Shown here one piece after another: positions 56,596 through 64,000 of a stretch of DNA of 64,000 nt. The DNA is from Rhizobium cauense (GTDB lineage: Bacteria > Pseudomonadota > Alphaproteobacteria > Rhizobiales > Rhizobiaceae), in the NCBI RefSeq assembly GCF_019511525.1, contig NZ_JAEUAT010000002.1:310001-374000 (forward strand), given 5' to 3'. A program made the translations under genes and the position numbers. The notes under the pieces were generated by a model. The model saw only the letters and a program-made list of their open reading frames with translations, made no database searches and was not told where the DNA came from. The first letter of the stretch is position 1. Each line of letters starts with the position of its first letter.

Positions 56596-57957
56596 CTAGC
56601 TTCGATCGGAAGATGCGAAATCGCTGCGCACGATGCCGTGGCGCTGAAGTTTGTCGTAAAATGTCTTCCGGGGGATGCCGAGGTCCGCGATTGTGCGACG
56701 GACGTCGCCGTTGTTGGCGTCCAGCGCTTCACGAATAATGTGGGCTTCGTAGCGCTCGAGTCGGTCAGGCAGCGAAAGAACCTCATCGGCTTCCGGCGCG
56801 GCGGCGACAACACGGTCCGAGACCTGCCCGACGCCCAAGACGAACCGTTCGGCAAAGTGAGACAGTTCGCGCACGTTGCCGGGCCAATCGTGTTCACGAA
56901 GATGGCGATGGATCGAAGGGGGGACCGTGGGCACGTCGCGTTTGAAGCGGCTTGCTGCTCGTTCCGTGAAGTAACCGAAAAGAAGTGGAATATCGTCGCG
57001 GCGCTCCTTCAGCGGTGGAATCGAGATCGTGACGACGTTGAGCCGGTAGTAGAGGTCCTCACGGAAGTCGCCACGTTGGCGGGGATCGCCCAGATCGACC
57101 TTGGATGCGGCTACGACACGCAGATCGACGGGGCGCACTTCGTTTGTACCGAGCGGCGTGACCTCGCGCATTTCGAGTACGCGTAACATCTGCACCTGCG
57201 TCGCCGGCGGCATGCTCTCGATCTCATCGAGAAACAGCGTGCCGCCGCTGGCATGTTCGATGCGGCCAATACGCTTCTTCTGAGCCCCCGTGAAGGCGCC
57301 GGGCTCATGCCCGAAGAGTTCGCTTTCAACGACGCTTTCAGGTAGCGCGCCGCAGTTCAGCGCAACGAAATTGCCGGATGCACGGCGGCTCCAGCGATGC
57401 AGGAGGCTTGCTACGACCTCCTTGCCGCTGCCGGTTTCCCCCGTCAAGAGAACGTCGACATCGGTATCAGCGATCTGCCGCAAAGTGTGACGCAGCCGCT
57501 CCATTGCCGGTGTCTGACCGATCAGCGGCAGATCGTCGCGCGCCTGTTCGGTCGCTTTTCGCAGCGCCCTGTTCTCCATCACGAGACGGCGCTTTTCAGC
57601 AGCGCGCCGAACGCTCTGGATGAGCCGATCTGTCGCGAACGGCTTGGTTATGAAATCGTAGACTCCATCCTGCATGGCTTTCACTGCCATCGGAATGTCG
57701 CCGTGGCCGGTGACCAGGATGACTGGCAGATCCTCATCCCGCTGCCGTACGCGGCTGAAGAGCTGGAGGCCATCGATCTCGGGCATTCGGATATCGGAAA
57801 CCAGGACACCTGCGAACTCCGGGCCCAGTGCCGCCAAAGCGTCCCCGGCGTCGGAAAAAGCCGAAACGGAAAATCCCGCAAGCTCCAGCGTCTGCTTGGT
57901 TGCCCGCAACAGGTCCTTGTCGTCGTCGACGAGGAAGATCGGCGTCACATCGTTCAT
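56596..57957 (-). CDS. dctD: C4-dicarboxylate response regulator DctD (sigma-54 activator)
   Basis: DctD, phosphorylated by DctB, activates dctA transcription with sigma-54 polymerase. The 453-residue product has a receiver domain (D55 in [12 protein letters not shown]105), an AAA+ domain with Walker A GETGSGKE (173-180), the sigma-54-contact motif GAFTGA (220-225) and Walker B FLDE (D244-E245), and a C-terminal Fis-type helix-turn-helix ([24 protein letters not shown], about 412-435). It overlaps dctB by 4 bases (ATGA). Confidence 0.97.
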   Translation of the reverse strand: MNDVTPIFLVDDDKDLLRATKQTLELAGFSVSAFSDAGDALAALGPEFAGVLVSDIRMPEIDGLQLFSRVRQRDEDLPVILVTGHGDIPMAVKAMQDGVYDFITKPFATDRLIQSVRRAAEKRRLVMENRALRKATEQARDDLPLIGQTPAMERLRHTLRQIADTDVDVLLTGETGSGKEVVASLLHRWSRRASGNFVALNCGALPESVVESELFGHEPGAFTGAQKKRIGRIEHASGGTLFLDEIESMPPATQVQMLRVLEMREVTPLGTNEVRPVDLRVVAASKVDLGDPRQRGDFREDLYYRLNVVTISIPPLKERRDDIPLLFGYFTERAASRFKRDVPTVPPSIHRHLREHDWPGNVRELSHFAERFVLGVGQVSDRVVAAAPEADEVLSLPDRLERYEAHIIREALDANNGDVRRTIADLGIPRKTFYDKLQRHGIVRSDFASSDRS

Positions 57958-59813
57958 ACTTTGGCCTTCCGCAGATGGACCGTAAAGCGGGTCCCGCTTT
58001 CGTTGCTCGTCACGTCCATACGGCCGCCGTAGTCCGCCACGATGTCCTTGGAAATAACGAGACCGAGACCAAGGCCTCTCTCTTTCGAGGTATTGAACGG
58101 GGTGAAAAGCGACTTCAGGATCGCAGGCGAGATGCCCGGGCCGTTGTCGGCGACCTCGATTGCGACCTCATCGTTCGTCTCGGTCACTGACACGTCGACC
58201 TTTGCGTCGGCGCGTGCTTCGAGAGCCTCCAGGGCATTCTGGAAGAGGTTGATCAGAATCTGCTCGAGCCGGATTCGGTTGCCGAGTACGCGTAACTCCG
58301 CCGGCGGTTGGCGGATGGCGAGCGCCTCGAGCCGGCCGGAGAATCGGCTTTTCAACAAGACGATGGCCCCATCGATGACGCTGCGCAACTCCACGGGCTC
58401 GGGTGCCGCACGGCCCTTGCGCGCGAATGCCTTCAATTCGTCGGTAATCGCGCCAATCCTCTCGGTGAGGCCGGCGATTGCTTCGAGGTTTTCGTCGACG
58501 GGACTTGTCTGCCTGCGCTCCAGAAAAACCCGAGCGTTGTCCGCATAGGCCCGTATGGTCGCAACCGGCTGGTTGATCTCGTGTGCAACGCCTGCCGCGA
58601 CCTGACCCAGGATCGCGAGCCGGTTCGCCTGCACCAGTTCCTGTTGCACGATCTGCAGTCGGGCTTCCGTTTCCCTGTGGTCGGCGATTTCGCCCTGCAG
58701 ACGGTCGCGTGCCCGGCTTAAATCTTCTGTCCGGGCGACAACCCGCCGTTCCAACTCTTCACGCATGGCCTGCTCTTGCGCGATCTTCGCTGTTGCAGCT
58801 TGGCGTCTCCACAGGAGAAACGCCGCGATGCCGAGAATAGGCAGAAGAACGGCTAGTGACAGCAGGCGCATTTCACGAACTGCCGCCGCGACCGGCGCAT
58901 CGGTTGGCACAAGGTATTCGAGATGCCAGGGCGTGGTGGGAACGGGCGTGGCAAGACGCAGGTATTCACCTTCGCCGCTGCCAGGAAGGACGACCGAAAC
59001 AAGCGATGCTTCCGTATCTATGGGGCGGGGCCGCCTGATCGGCAAGGTAGCAAGCGGCGCATCGCCGAACTGCAGGCTGCTGCGGATAACAGCAAGCTCG
59101 GCTTCCGGTGCTGGCTTGTTCATCATGAAGCGCCAGGACGGGATGCTGGTGATCAACACGACGCCGCGATCATCGGTAACATAGACGGGGCGATGCGTGT
59201 CGCGCCAGTCGCTTTCGAGGCGATCGAACTCGAGCTTGACGACCACAACGCCGAGCGGCGCTGCCGCACTGCCCACACGACGCGAGATATAGAGGCCGGG
59301 ACGCTTGCTGACGCTGCCAAGGGCAAAATGCTCGGCAGTCCCTTCGTCCATGGCCTTCCGGAAATAGTCTCGGAACGTGTAGTCGTTGCCCACGAAGCTG
59401 ATGGGCTCCTGCCAGTTGCTTGAGGATATGGCAATTCCGTTGGGGCCGATAACATAGAGGACGGCGGCTTGTGTTCCCGTGACGAGGCGTTCCAGCTTCC
59501 GGTTCAGCGTGTCGATGGCGCCGTCGCGGGCCGATGACAGGCCATCGATAACCTGCTGATCCTCGGCAAGAAGCAGAGGCAGTGCGCGGGGTCTCTCCAT
59601 AACCGCATTGAGCAGTGCCACCTTGAGGTTCGCATCGGTACGGCTTTGGCTCTCGATCGCATCCATCGCCGAGCGGCGACCGTAGATCTCCGCGCCAAAG
59701 AATGCGGCAAGGAGCAGTACTGCGCAGAGAGAGGCAAACAGCATCCATATCATTCGCCCGCTGGTGCGACCGAAGGACCTGAAAGCTGGTATCGAGGGCG
59801 TTTGGAGCATCAT
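57954..59813 (-). CDS. dctB: C4-dicarboxylate sensor histidine kinase DctB
   Basis: DctB is a membrane kinase that senses succinate, malate and fumarate. The 619-residue product has TM1 (about 21-43), a periplasmic double-PDC sensor (about 44-315, with FRDYFRKA and PGLYISRRV), TM2 (about 317-335), a coiled-coil region, phospho-acceptor H411 in [20 protein letters not shown] and a C-terminal ATPase domain with [10 protein letters not shown] and DNGPGI. The start ATG 59813 has only a poor ribosome-binding site; it lies 7 bases from the first DctD-type repeat. Confidence 0.96.
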   Translation of the reverse strand: MMLQTPSIPAFRSFGRTSGRMIWMLFASLCAVLLLAAFFGAEIYGRRSAMDAIESQSRTDANLKVALLNAVMERPRALPLLLAEDQQVIDGLSSARDGAIDTLNRKLERLVTGTQAAVLYVIGPNGIAISSSNWQEPISFVGNDYTFRDYFRKAMDEGTAEHFALGSVSKRPGLYISRRVGSAAAPLGVVVVKLEFDRLESDWRDTHRPVYVTDDRGVVLITSIPSWRFMMNKPAPEAELAVIRSSLQFGDAPLATLPIRRPRPIDTEASLVSVVLPGSGEGEYLRLATPVPTTPWHLEYLVPTDAPVAAAVREMRLLSLAVLLPILGIAAFLLWRRQAATAKIAQEQAMREELERRVVARTEDLSRARDRLQGEIADHRETEARLQIVQQELVQANRLAILGQVAAGVAHEINQPVATIRAYADNARVFLERRQTSPVDENLEAIAGLTERIGAITDELKAFARKGRAAPEPVELRSVIDGAIVLLKSRFSGRLEALAIRQPPAELRVLGNRIRLEQILINLFQNALEALEARADAKVDVSVTETNDEVAIEVADNGPGISPAILKSLFTPFNTSKERGLGLGLVISKDIVADYGGRMDVTSNESGTRFTVHLRKAKV

Positions 59814-59819
59814 TCAGAC

Positions 59820-59837
59820 TGTGCGTAAGTCCGCACT
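59820..59837 (+). promoter_or_regulatory. DctD-binding site 1 (inverted repeat)
   Basis: TGTGCG-N6-CGCACT at 59820-59837 is a near-perfect inverted repeat. Its centre is 33 bp, about three helical turns, from site 2. Tandem DctD sites upstream of dctA are known in Rhizobium and Sinorhizobium; assignment here is by position and symmetry. Confidence 0.75.
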
Positions 59838-59852
59838 TTCGTCAAATCAATT

Positions 59853-59870
59853 TGTGCGAAAATGCGCTCA
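59853..59870 (+). promoter_or_regulatory. DctD-binding site 2 (inverted repeat)
   Basis: TGTGCG-N6-CGCTCA at 59853-59870, one mismatch from perfect symmetry and the same spacer length as site 1. It lies about 84 bp upstream of the -24 element of the dctA promoter. Confidence 0.75.
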
Positions 59871-59943
59871 ATTCTTCAAGTTCAGTCCAGAGATTTGAAC
59901 GAAATACATTTAAAAACAATCATCTAATAATACTCGCGAAGTT

Positions 59944-59959
59944 TGGCACGCCCGTTGCA
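59944..59959 (+). promoter_or_regulatory. Sigma-54 promoter of dctA
   Basis: TGGCACG-CCCG-TTGCA at 59944-59959 matches the sigma-54 consensus exactly, with GG and GC separated by 10 bases. Transcription should start near 59970, leaving a leader of about 79 bases before dctA. An A+T-rich stretch at 59899-59934 between this and the DctD sites could be bent by IHF. Confidence 0.93.
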
Positions 59960-60048
59960 ATGCCTCTGCAAACAGCCGCGTGGCTGTTGAATTAGCAACG
60001 CAATCGCCCCGGGAGGCCAGCATTGGTTGGGGGCTTATGGAGGACATC

Positions 60049-61383
60049 ATGGGTGTAGCACTTCCAGTCGCGGAGCCGCGCGGCAAGGTTCCCTTCTATC
60101 GACTTCTCTACGTGCAGGTTCTCGCGGCCATCTGTGCCGGCATCCTGCTTGGTCATTTCTATCCCGACATCGGCACTTCGCTGAAGCCACTCGGCGACGC
60201 CTTCATCAAGCTCGTCAAGATGATCATTGCCCCCGTCATTTTCCTGACGGTTGCGACTGGCATCGCCGGCATGTCCGATCTGCAGAAGGTTGGACGCGTT
60301 GCCGGCAAGGCAATGCTCTACTTCCTCGTCTTTTCGACGCTTGCGCTGGCTGTCGGTCTGCTCGTCGCCAACGTTGTTCAGCCGGGCGCGGGCATGCATA
60401 TCGACCCGGCAACGCTGGATGCCAAGGCCGTGGCAAGCTATGCCGCGAAGGCGCATGACGCGACCATCACGGGCTTCCTGATGAACATCATTCCGAACAC
60501 CATTGTCGGTGCCTTCGCCGACGGTGACATTCTTCAGGTCCTGTTCTTTTCCGTCCTGTTCGGTATTGCGCTCGCCATGGTAGGTGACCGTGGTCGCCCC
60601 GTTGTCGACTTCCTGCAGGCACTCACGGCACCGGTTTTCAAGCTGGTGGCAGTTCTGATGAAGGCTGCTCCGATCGGCGCATTCGGTGCCATGGCCTTCA
60701 CGATCGGCAAGTACGGCATCGGTTCCATTGCAAACCTGGCTATGCTGATCGGTACCTTCTACCTGACGTCGCTGCTTTTCGTGCTCGTCGTCCTTGGCGC
60801 GGTTGCGCGGTACAACGGATTCTCCATCCTGGCCCTCATCCGCTACATCAAGGAAGAGCTTCTGCTGGTTCTCGGTACATCTTCTTCGGAGGCCGCACTT
60901 CCCGGCCTCATGGCGAAGATGGAACAGGCAGGCTGCAAGCGCTCCGTCGTCGGTCTCGTCATCCCGACCGGTTATTCCTTCAACCTCGACGGCACGAACA
61001 TCTACATGACGCTCGCGGCTCTCTTCATCGCTCAGGCGACGGACACGCCGCTCACTCTCGCAGACCAGATCCTGCTGCTGCTGGTTGCTATGCTGAGCTC
61101 CAAGGGCGCTGCCGGTATCACCGGTGCCGGCTTCATCACGCTTGCCGCAACGCTATCGGTCGTGCCCTCCGTTCCGGTTGCCGGCATGGCGCTGATCCTC
61201 GGCATCGACCGCTTCATGTCGGAATGCCGCGCTCTGACGAATTTTGTGGGCAACGCGGTTGCGACGGTCGTCGTCGCCCGTTGGGAAAATGAGCTTGATC
61301 AGACGAAGTTTGCGGCTGCCATGGCCGGAAAGCTGCCGCCGGAACCAGCTGACGCGGTGCCGGTTCTTCAGGCCGCGGAATAA
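60049..61383 (+). CDS. dctA: C4-dicarboxylate transporter DctA
   Basis: DctA is the proton/sodium-coupled symporter for succinate, fumarate, malate and aspartate, required in bacteroids for nitrogen fixation in rhizobia. The 444-residue product has eight membrane helices plus two re-entrant loops; the substrate-site motifs [10 protein letters not shown] (about 277-286) and [13 protein letters not shown] (about 305-317) are intact. ATG 60049 follows GGAGGACATC; the in-frame GTG at 59980 is almost at the predicted transcription start and was rejected. Confidence 0.96.
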   Translation: MGVALPVAEPRGKVPFYRLLYVQVLAAICAGILLGHFYPDIGTSLKPLGDAFIKLVKMIIAPVIFLTVATGIAGMSDLQKVGRVAGKAMLYFLVFSTLALAVGLLVANVVQPGAGMHIDPATLDAKAVASYAAKAHDATITGFLMNIIPNTIVGAFADGDILQVLFFSVLFGIALAMVGDRGRPVVDFLQALTAPVFKLVAVLMKAAPIGAFGAMAFTIGKYGIGSIANLAMLIGTFYLTSLLFVLVVLGAVARYNGFSILALIRYIKEELLLVLGTSSSEAALPGLMAKMEQAGCKRSVVGLVIPTGYSFNLDGTNIYMTLAALFIAQATDTPLTLADQILLLLVAMLSSKGAAGITGAGFITLAATLSVVPSVPVAGMALILGIDRFMSECRALTNFVGNAVATVVVARWENELDQTKFAAAMAGKLPPEPADAVPVLQAAE

Positions 61384-61413
61384 ACACTCGTCGCAAGGCG
61401 CGAAAACGCACGG

Positions 61414-61445
61414 AAAAGCCCGCGTTCTCCGGAGCGCGGGCTTTT
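61414..61445 (+). terminator. Rho-independent terminator after dctA
   Basis: AAAAGCCCGCG (61414-61424) pairs with CGCGGGCTTTT (61435-61445), with CTCC/GGAG pairing inside. It lies 30 bases past dctA and, with A and T runs on both sides, probably also ends the convergent P450 transcript. Confidence 0.92.
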
Positions 61446-61457
61446 CCTATTTGTCGC

Positions 61458-62702
61458 CTACCAGGAGAGATCCAGGCGGTCCAATCCATGGAAGTGATAG
61501 ACGTCTTTCACGACAGGCGTCCGGGCGAGCCGCAGGGCTGGCAACCGCTCGAACAGAATGGGCAGGACGACGTTCAGTTCGAGCCGCGCGAGCGGTGCGC
61601 CGATGCAGAAATGGATGCCCGCGCCAAAGGACAGATTGGGCGCCTCATTGCGATCAGGCTTGAAGGTCAACGGATCGCTGAACTTTGCCGGATCCAGATT
61701 GGCCGCGGCCAGAATGAGGCTCACCTTGTCGCCTCGCGTGAACGAAATGCCGTCGATCTCGACGGGTTCGAGGGCCCAGCGCTGGAAAATGTGAACCGGT
61801 GCGCAGATGCGCAGCGACTCTTCGACCGTCCGTTCGGTCGTTGCCTCGTCCTTGAAGAGTTCCGCCGGATCGTGCCCGCTGTCGAGAATGATGCGAACCG
61901 AGTTGCCGATCTGGTGGACCGTTGCCTCGTGGCCGGCATTGAGCAATACAATCGTCGTCGAGACGAGTTCGTCCTCGGTCAGGTATTGGCCCTTGTGCTC
62001 GGTATGGATCATGTGAGTCAGCAGATCGTCCCGAGGGTTGGCGCGACGCTCTGCGATGACCGTCTTCACATAGTCGGAGAATTCCTTTGCGGCACGTTCG
62101 GCGCCATCCTCGTCTTCCCGGGTGCGTCCGAAGAGATACATGCGAATGTAGGAGTGGGACCACTTCAGGAGCTGCGGTCCCATCTCCTCCGGAATGCCGA
62201 TCATGCGGGCGATCATCGTCACCGGAATGATATCGGCAAAGGCCGAGAGCAGCTCGACTTCGTTGTTTTTCTCGAATCCGTCAATCAGCTTGTTGGCAAG
62301 CTCGGCAAGCTCCGGCTTCATCTTCTCGACGTGACGAGAAACGAAAGCACGGTTGACGAGCGTTCTGAGACGGGTGTGCTCAGGCGGTTCCAGCTCAAGC
62401 AAGGAATACCGCTCGGCGAGATCGAAATTTGCCACGTGCTGGTCCGGCTCGGGAAGGCCAAGCTCTTCGCGGCTTGCTATGTGCAGGATCTGGCGTCCGA
62501 AGCGGCGATCGCGCAGTAGACTGTTCACATGATCGTAGCCGGTGAAGAACCACTGCTTCTGCTGTTCCCAGTAGAATGTGGGACACTTTGCGTGCAGCGC
62601 GGCATAGACTGCGTTTGGGTCGCTGTAGAAGGCTGGATTGCTCGCGTCCAGGGAGACGTGGCGTGTGGCGGGATCGATAGAAAGAAATGGTGGGATCATC
62701 AT
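61458..62702 (-). CDS. Soluble bacterial cytochrome P450
   Basis: Class I type P450 monooxygenase using external ferredoxin. The 414-residue product has the I-helix LLNAGHEAT (254-261), ExxR E295-R298, and heme loop LSFGAGIHFCIGAPLA with C366. No membrane anchor, as usual for bacteria. The substrate is unknown and no redox partner is adjacent. ATG 62702 was chosen (MMIPPF); the frame is open to 62978 without a better start. The diguanylate cyclase gene lies 43 bases upstream on the same strand. Confidence 0.92.
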   Translation of the reverse strand: MMIPPFLSIDPATRHVSLDASNPAFYSDPNAVYAALHAKCPTFYWEQQKQWFFTGYDHVNSLLRDRRFGRQILHIASREELGLPEPDQHVANFDLAERYSLLELEPPEHTRLRTLVNRAFVSRHVEKMKPELAELANKLIDGFEKNNEVELLSAFADIIPVTMIARMIGIPEEMGPQLLKWSHSYIRMYLFGRTREDEDGAERAAKEFSDYVKTVIAERRANPRDDLLTHMIHTEHKGQYLTEDELVSTTIVLLNAGHEATVHQIGNSVRIILDSGHDPAELFKDEATTERTVEESLRICAPVHIFQRWALEPVEIDGISFTRGDKVSLILAAANLDPAKFSDPLTFKPDRNEAPNLSFGAGIHFCIGAPLARLELNVVLPILFERLPALRLARTPVVKDVYHFHGLDRLDLSW

Positions 62703-62745
62703 GGCTCGAGGCTTAGCGGATTTGCCAAGCCTCGAAAAGATAGGT

Positions 62746-63996
62746 TCAGCCCCTCGACAGTGATCCGACGCGACGAAGCGCGTGAATCTGGTCGTCGAGC
62801 GTCGGCACGAGCTCGCCACTCGTTTGCTTAGGTTCGGGTGGAGGCGGCGCTGCAGCCTCCGCTTCGCCGAAGATGACCGTGCAGTTGCGGCCTGCGGCCT
62901 TTGCGGCATACAGGGCGCGATCGGCGGCCGAAACCAACTTATCCCTGTTAGCCTCGATGGCGGAGGCAAGCGCGACACCGGTGCTGACCGTTACGGGGAC
63001 AATCGCATCGCCGGTGCTGACGGGAACACGGCAGAACTCTGCCCGGATCGACTCCGCCAACGCTTCTGCTTCGGTCTGGTCGGCGACGGTCGTGAAGGCG
63101 GCAAACTCCTCGCCGCCCATGCGACCAAAGGCGCCATCGGGCACGAATTGGCGGGCCATTCGGGCAAACACGGTCAGCACGACGTCGCCCGCTTGATGGC
63201 CGAACCGATCGTTGACGCGCTTGAAGTGATCAAGATCGAAGAGCAACACGGCAACCTGGCGGTTGTTGTGGAAGGCGTTGTCCTGAATGACGTCGAACCG
63301 CCCGAAGAGACCGCGCCGGTTCAGGACGCCGGTGAGTGAATCGGTCAGGCTGAGCATGCGAAGGTGCTTCTCCGAGCGTTCCATGATGACCATGCAGGTG
63401 AGTGCGCAGGCAAAGGTCAGCAGGAAGCCGGTTGCCATTGCCGCTCCGCCTGCGAAATTGGCCGCCTGCGCGTCGGTGGGGTCGATGGCTGCCATCGTCA
63501 GCGCCGTGCCGAAGCAAAGGACGCTCTGAATGACAAAGACAATCCCCAGCTTGCTTCTCGAGGCCTCGCTGTGCGGAGCGGATGTGTAGACTGCCATCGC
63601 CAGTGCCGTTGCACCGGCAGCCGAGGCCAGATTGTAGAGGATGACGCGGTTGGTGTAGTCGTCGTTGACCCAAGGCAAAAAGACGCCTCCCAACCAGAGC
63701 AGTGGCGGCATCAACGCCCACCATTCCAGCTTGCGACGGTCAAGCGCCAGATATCCGGCAACCCATGCGCTCTGACCGCACAGAGCGATCGTATTGCCGA
63801 TCTCGACGGAGAAAATATCGGGTATCTGTCCGCGCAGGGCAACCATTGCGAAGCCGACGCCGCTGAGGAGGAAGCCCATTCCCCAGTGGAAGTAGGCTTT
63901 GTTTCGAACATTGTGCCGCCAGGCCATAAACGCCACGAGTGCGAGCGTCAGGGCCTCCGAGCACCAAATGGATAATCCAGTTGTAACATTGAACAC
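62746..63996 (-). CDS. Membrane-anchored GGDEF diguanylate cyclase
   Basis: Makes cyclic di-GMP from two GTP. The roughly 416-residue product has six or seven N-terminal membrane helices (about 8-205), then a GGDEF domain (about 215-380) with metal-binding D254 in LLFDLDHFKRVND and the active-site motif GGEEF (294-298). The inhibitory RxxD site that normally precedes GGDEF is VPDG here, so product inhibition is probably absent. A Pro-rich tail follows. The first codon in the window is GTG 63996 and the frame remains open to the edge, so the true start may lie outside. Confidence 0.9.
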   Translation of the reverse strand: MFNVTTGLSIWCSEALTLALVAFMAWRHNVRNKAYFHWGMGFLLSGVGFAMVALRGQIPDIFSVEIGNTIALCGQSAWVAGYLALDRRKLEWWALMPPLLWLGGVFLPWVNDDYTNRVILYNLASAAGATALAMAVYTSAPHSEASRSKLGIVFVIQSVLCFGTALTMAAIDPTDAQAANFAGGAAMATGFLLTFACALTCMVIMERSEKHLRMLSLTDSLTGVLNRRGLFGRFDVIQDNAFHNNRQVAVLLFDLDHFKRVNDRFGHQAGDVVLTVFARMARQFVPDGAFGRMGGEEFAAFTTVADQTEAEALAESIRAEFCRVPVSTGDAIVPVTVSTGVALASAIEANRDKLVSAADRALYAAKAAGRNCTVIFGEAEAAAPPPPEPKQTSGELVPTLDDQIHALRRVGSLSRG

Positions 63997-64000
63997 GGCA

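Overview
The window is a piece of an alphaproteobacterial chromosome, almost certainly from the Rhizobiaceae (Rhizobium or a close relative). The reasons are the secE-nusG-rplKAJL-rpoBC-rpsLG-fusA-tuf and S10-spc-alpha order with secY-adk inside it, an r-protein set that looks rhizobial in length, a 444-residue DctA beside a divergent dctBD with a sigma-54 promoter, and the MsrP/MsrQ pair. These are family-level judgements from reading the proteins; no database was searched. No rRNA, tRNA, insertion sequence, phage gene or CRISPR array is visible.

Bases 1-32775 are the transcription-translation core, all on the + strand except two small genes (Nudix-like and a 97-residue protein, 12287-13015) that run divergently from rpsL. 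Order: secE, nusG, rplK, rplA, rplJ, rplL, rpoB, rpoC, terminator; rpsL, rpsG, fusA, tuf; the S10 genes rpsJ to rpsQ; the spc genes rplN to secY-adk; the alpha genes rpsM, rpsK, rpoA, rplQ, terminator. The spacers contain many near-perfect hairpins: rplA-rplJ, rplL-rpoB, rpoB-rpoC, across the fusA stop codon, tuf-rpsJ, rpsQ-rplN, rplO-secY, rpsM-rpsK and rpsK-rpoA. They are the most structured non-coding material here and probably set the relative output of these genes by attenuation or RNA processing.

Bases 32903-49647 are a mosaic of housekeeping and accessory genes: a VOC-fold protein, the periplasmic methionine sulfoxide repair pair msrP-msrQ, ilvD, an LprI-like secreted protein, a Do-type periplasmic protease overlapping rarA, a DUF1883 protein, a small rhizobial hypothetical, a two-gene unit of a 51-residue membrane protein and a DapA-fold protein that has lost its Schiff-base lysine, an APH-like kinase, DoxX, a DUF4239 membrane protein, a speB-argC-TauE/SafE run, and a class III adenylate cyclase broken by a frameshift.

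Bases 49772-64000 hold a second VOC protein, rplM-rpsI on the minus strand with a good promoter and terminator, a hot-dog thioesterase divergent from a crotonase-fold protein lacking both usual catalytic glutamates, an EamA exporter, a small secreted protein, a CoA-binding protein, a PLP-dependent homoserine sulfhydrylase with a cupin partner, the dicarboxylate system dctD-dctB / dctA, a soluble cytochrome P450 and a membrane-anchored diguanylate cyclase that may continue past the window edge. In the dct system, DctB senses C4-dicarboxylates, DctD binds two inverted repeats upstream of dctA and activates sigma-54 RNA polymerase, and DctA imports succinate, fumarate and malate.

I found no clearly new multi-gene defence or mobile system. 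The least explained items are the membrane-peptide/DapA-pseudoenzyme pair (41351-42426), the non-canonical crotonase (51862-52695), the hairpin-rich ribosomal spacers, and the two VOC paralogues each sitting at the terminator of a ribosomal-protein operon.
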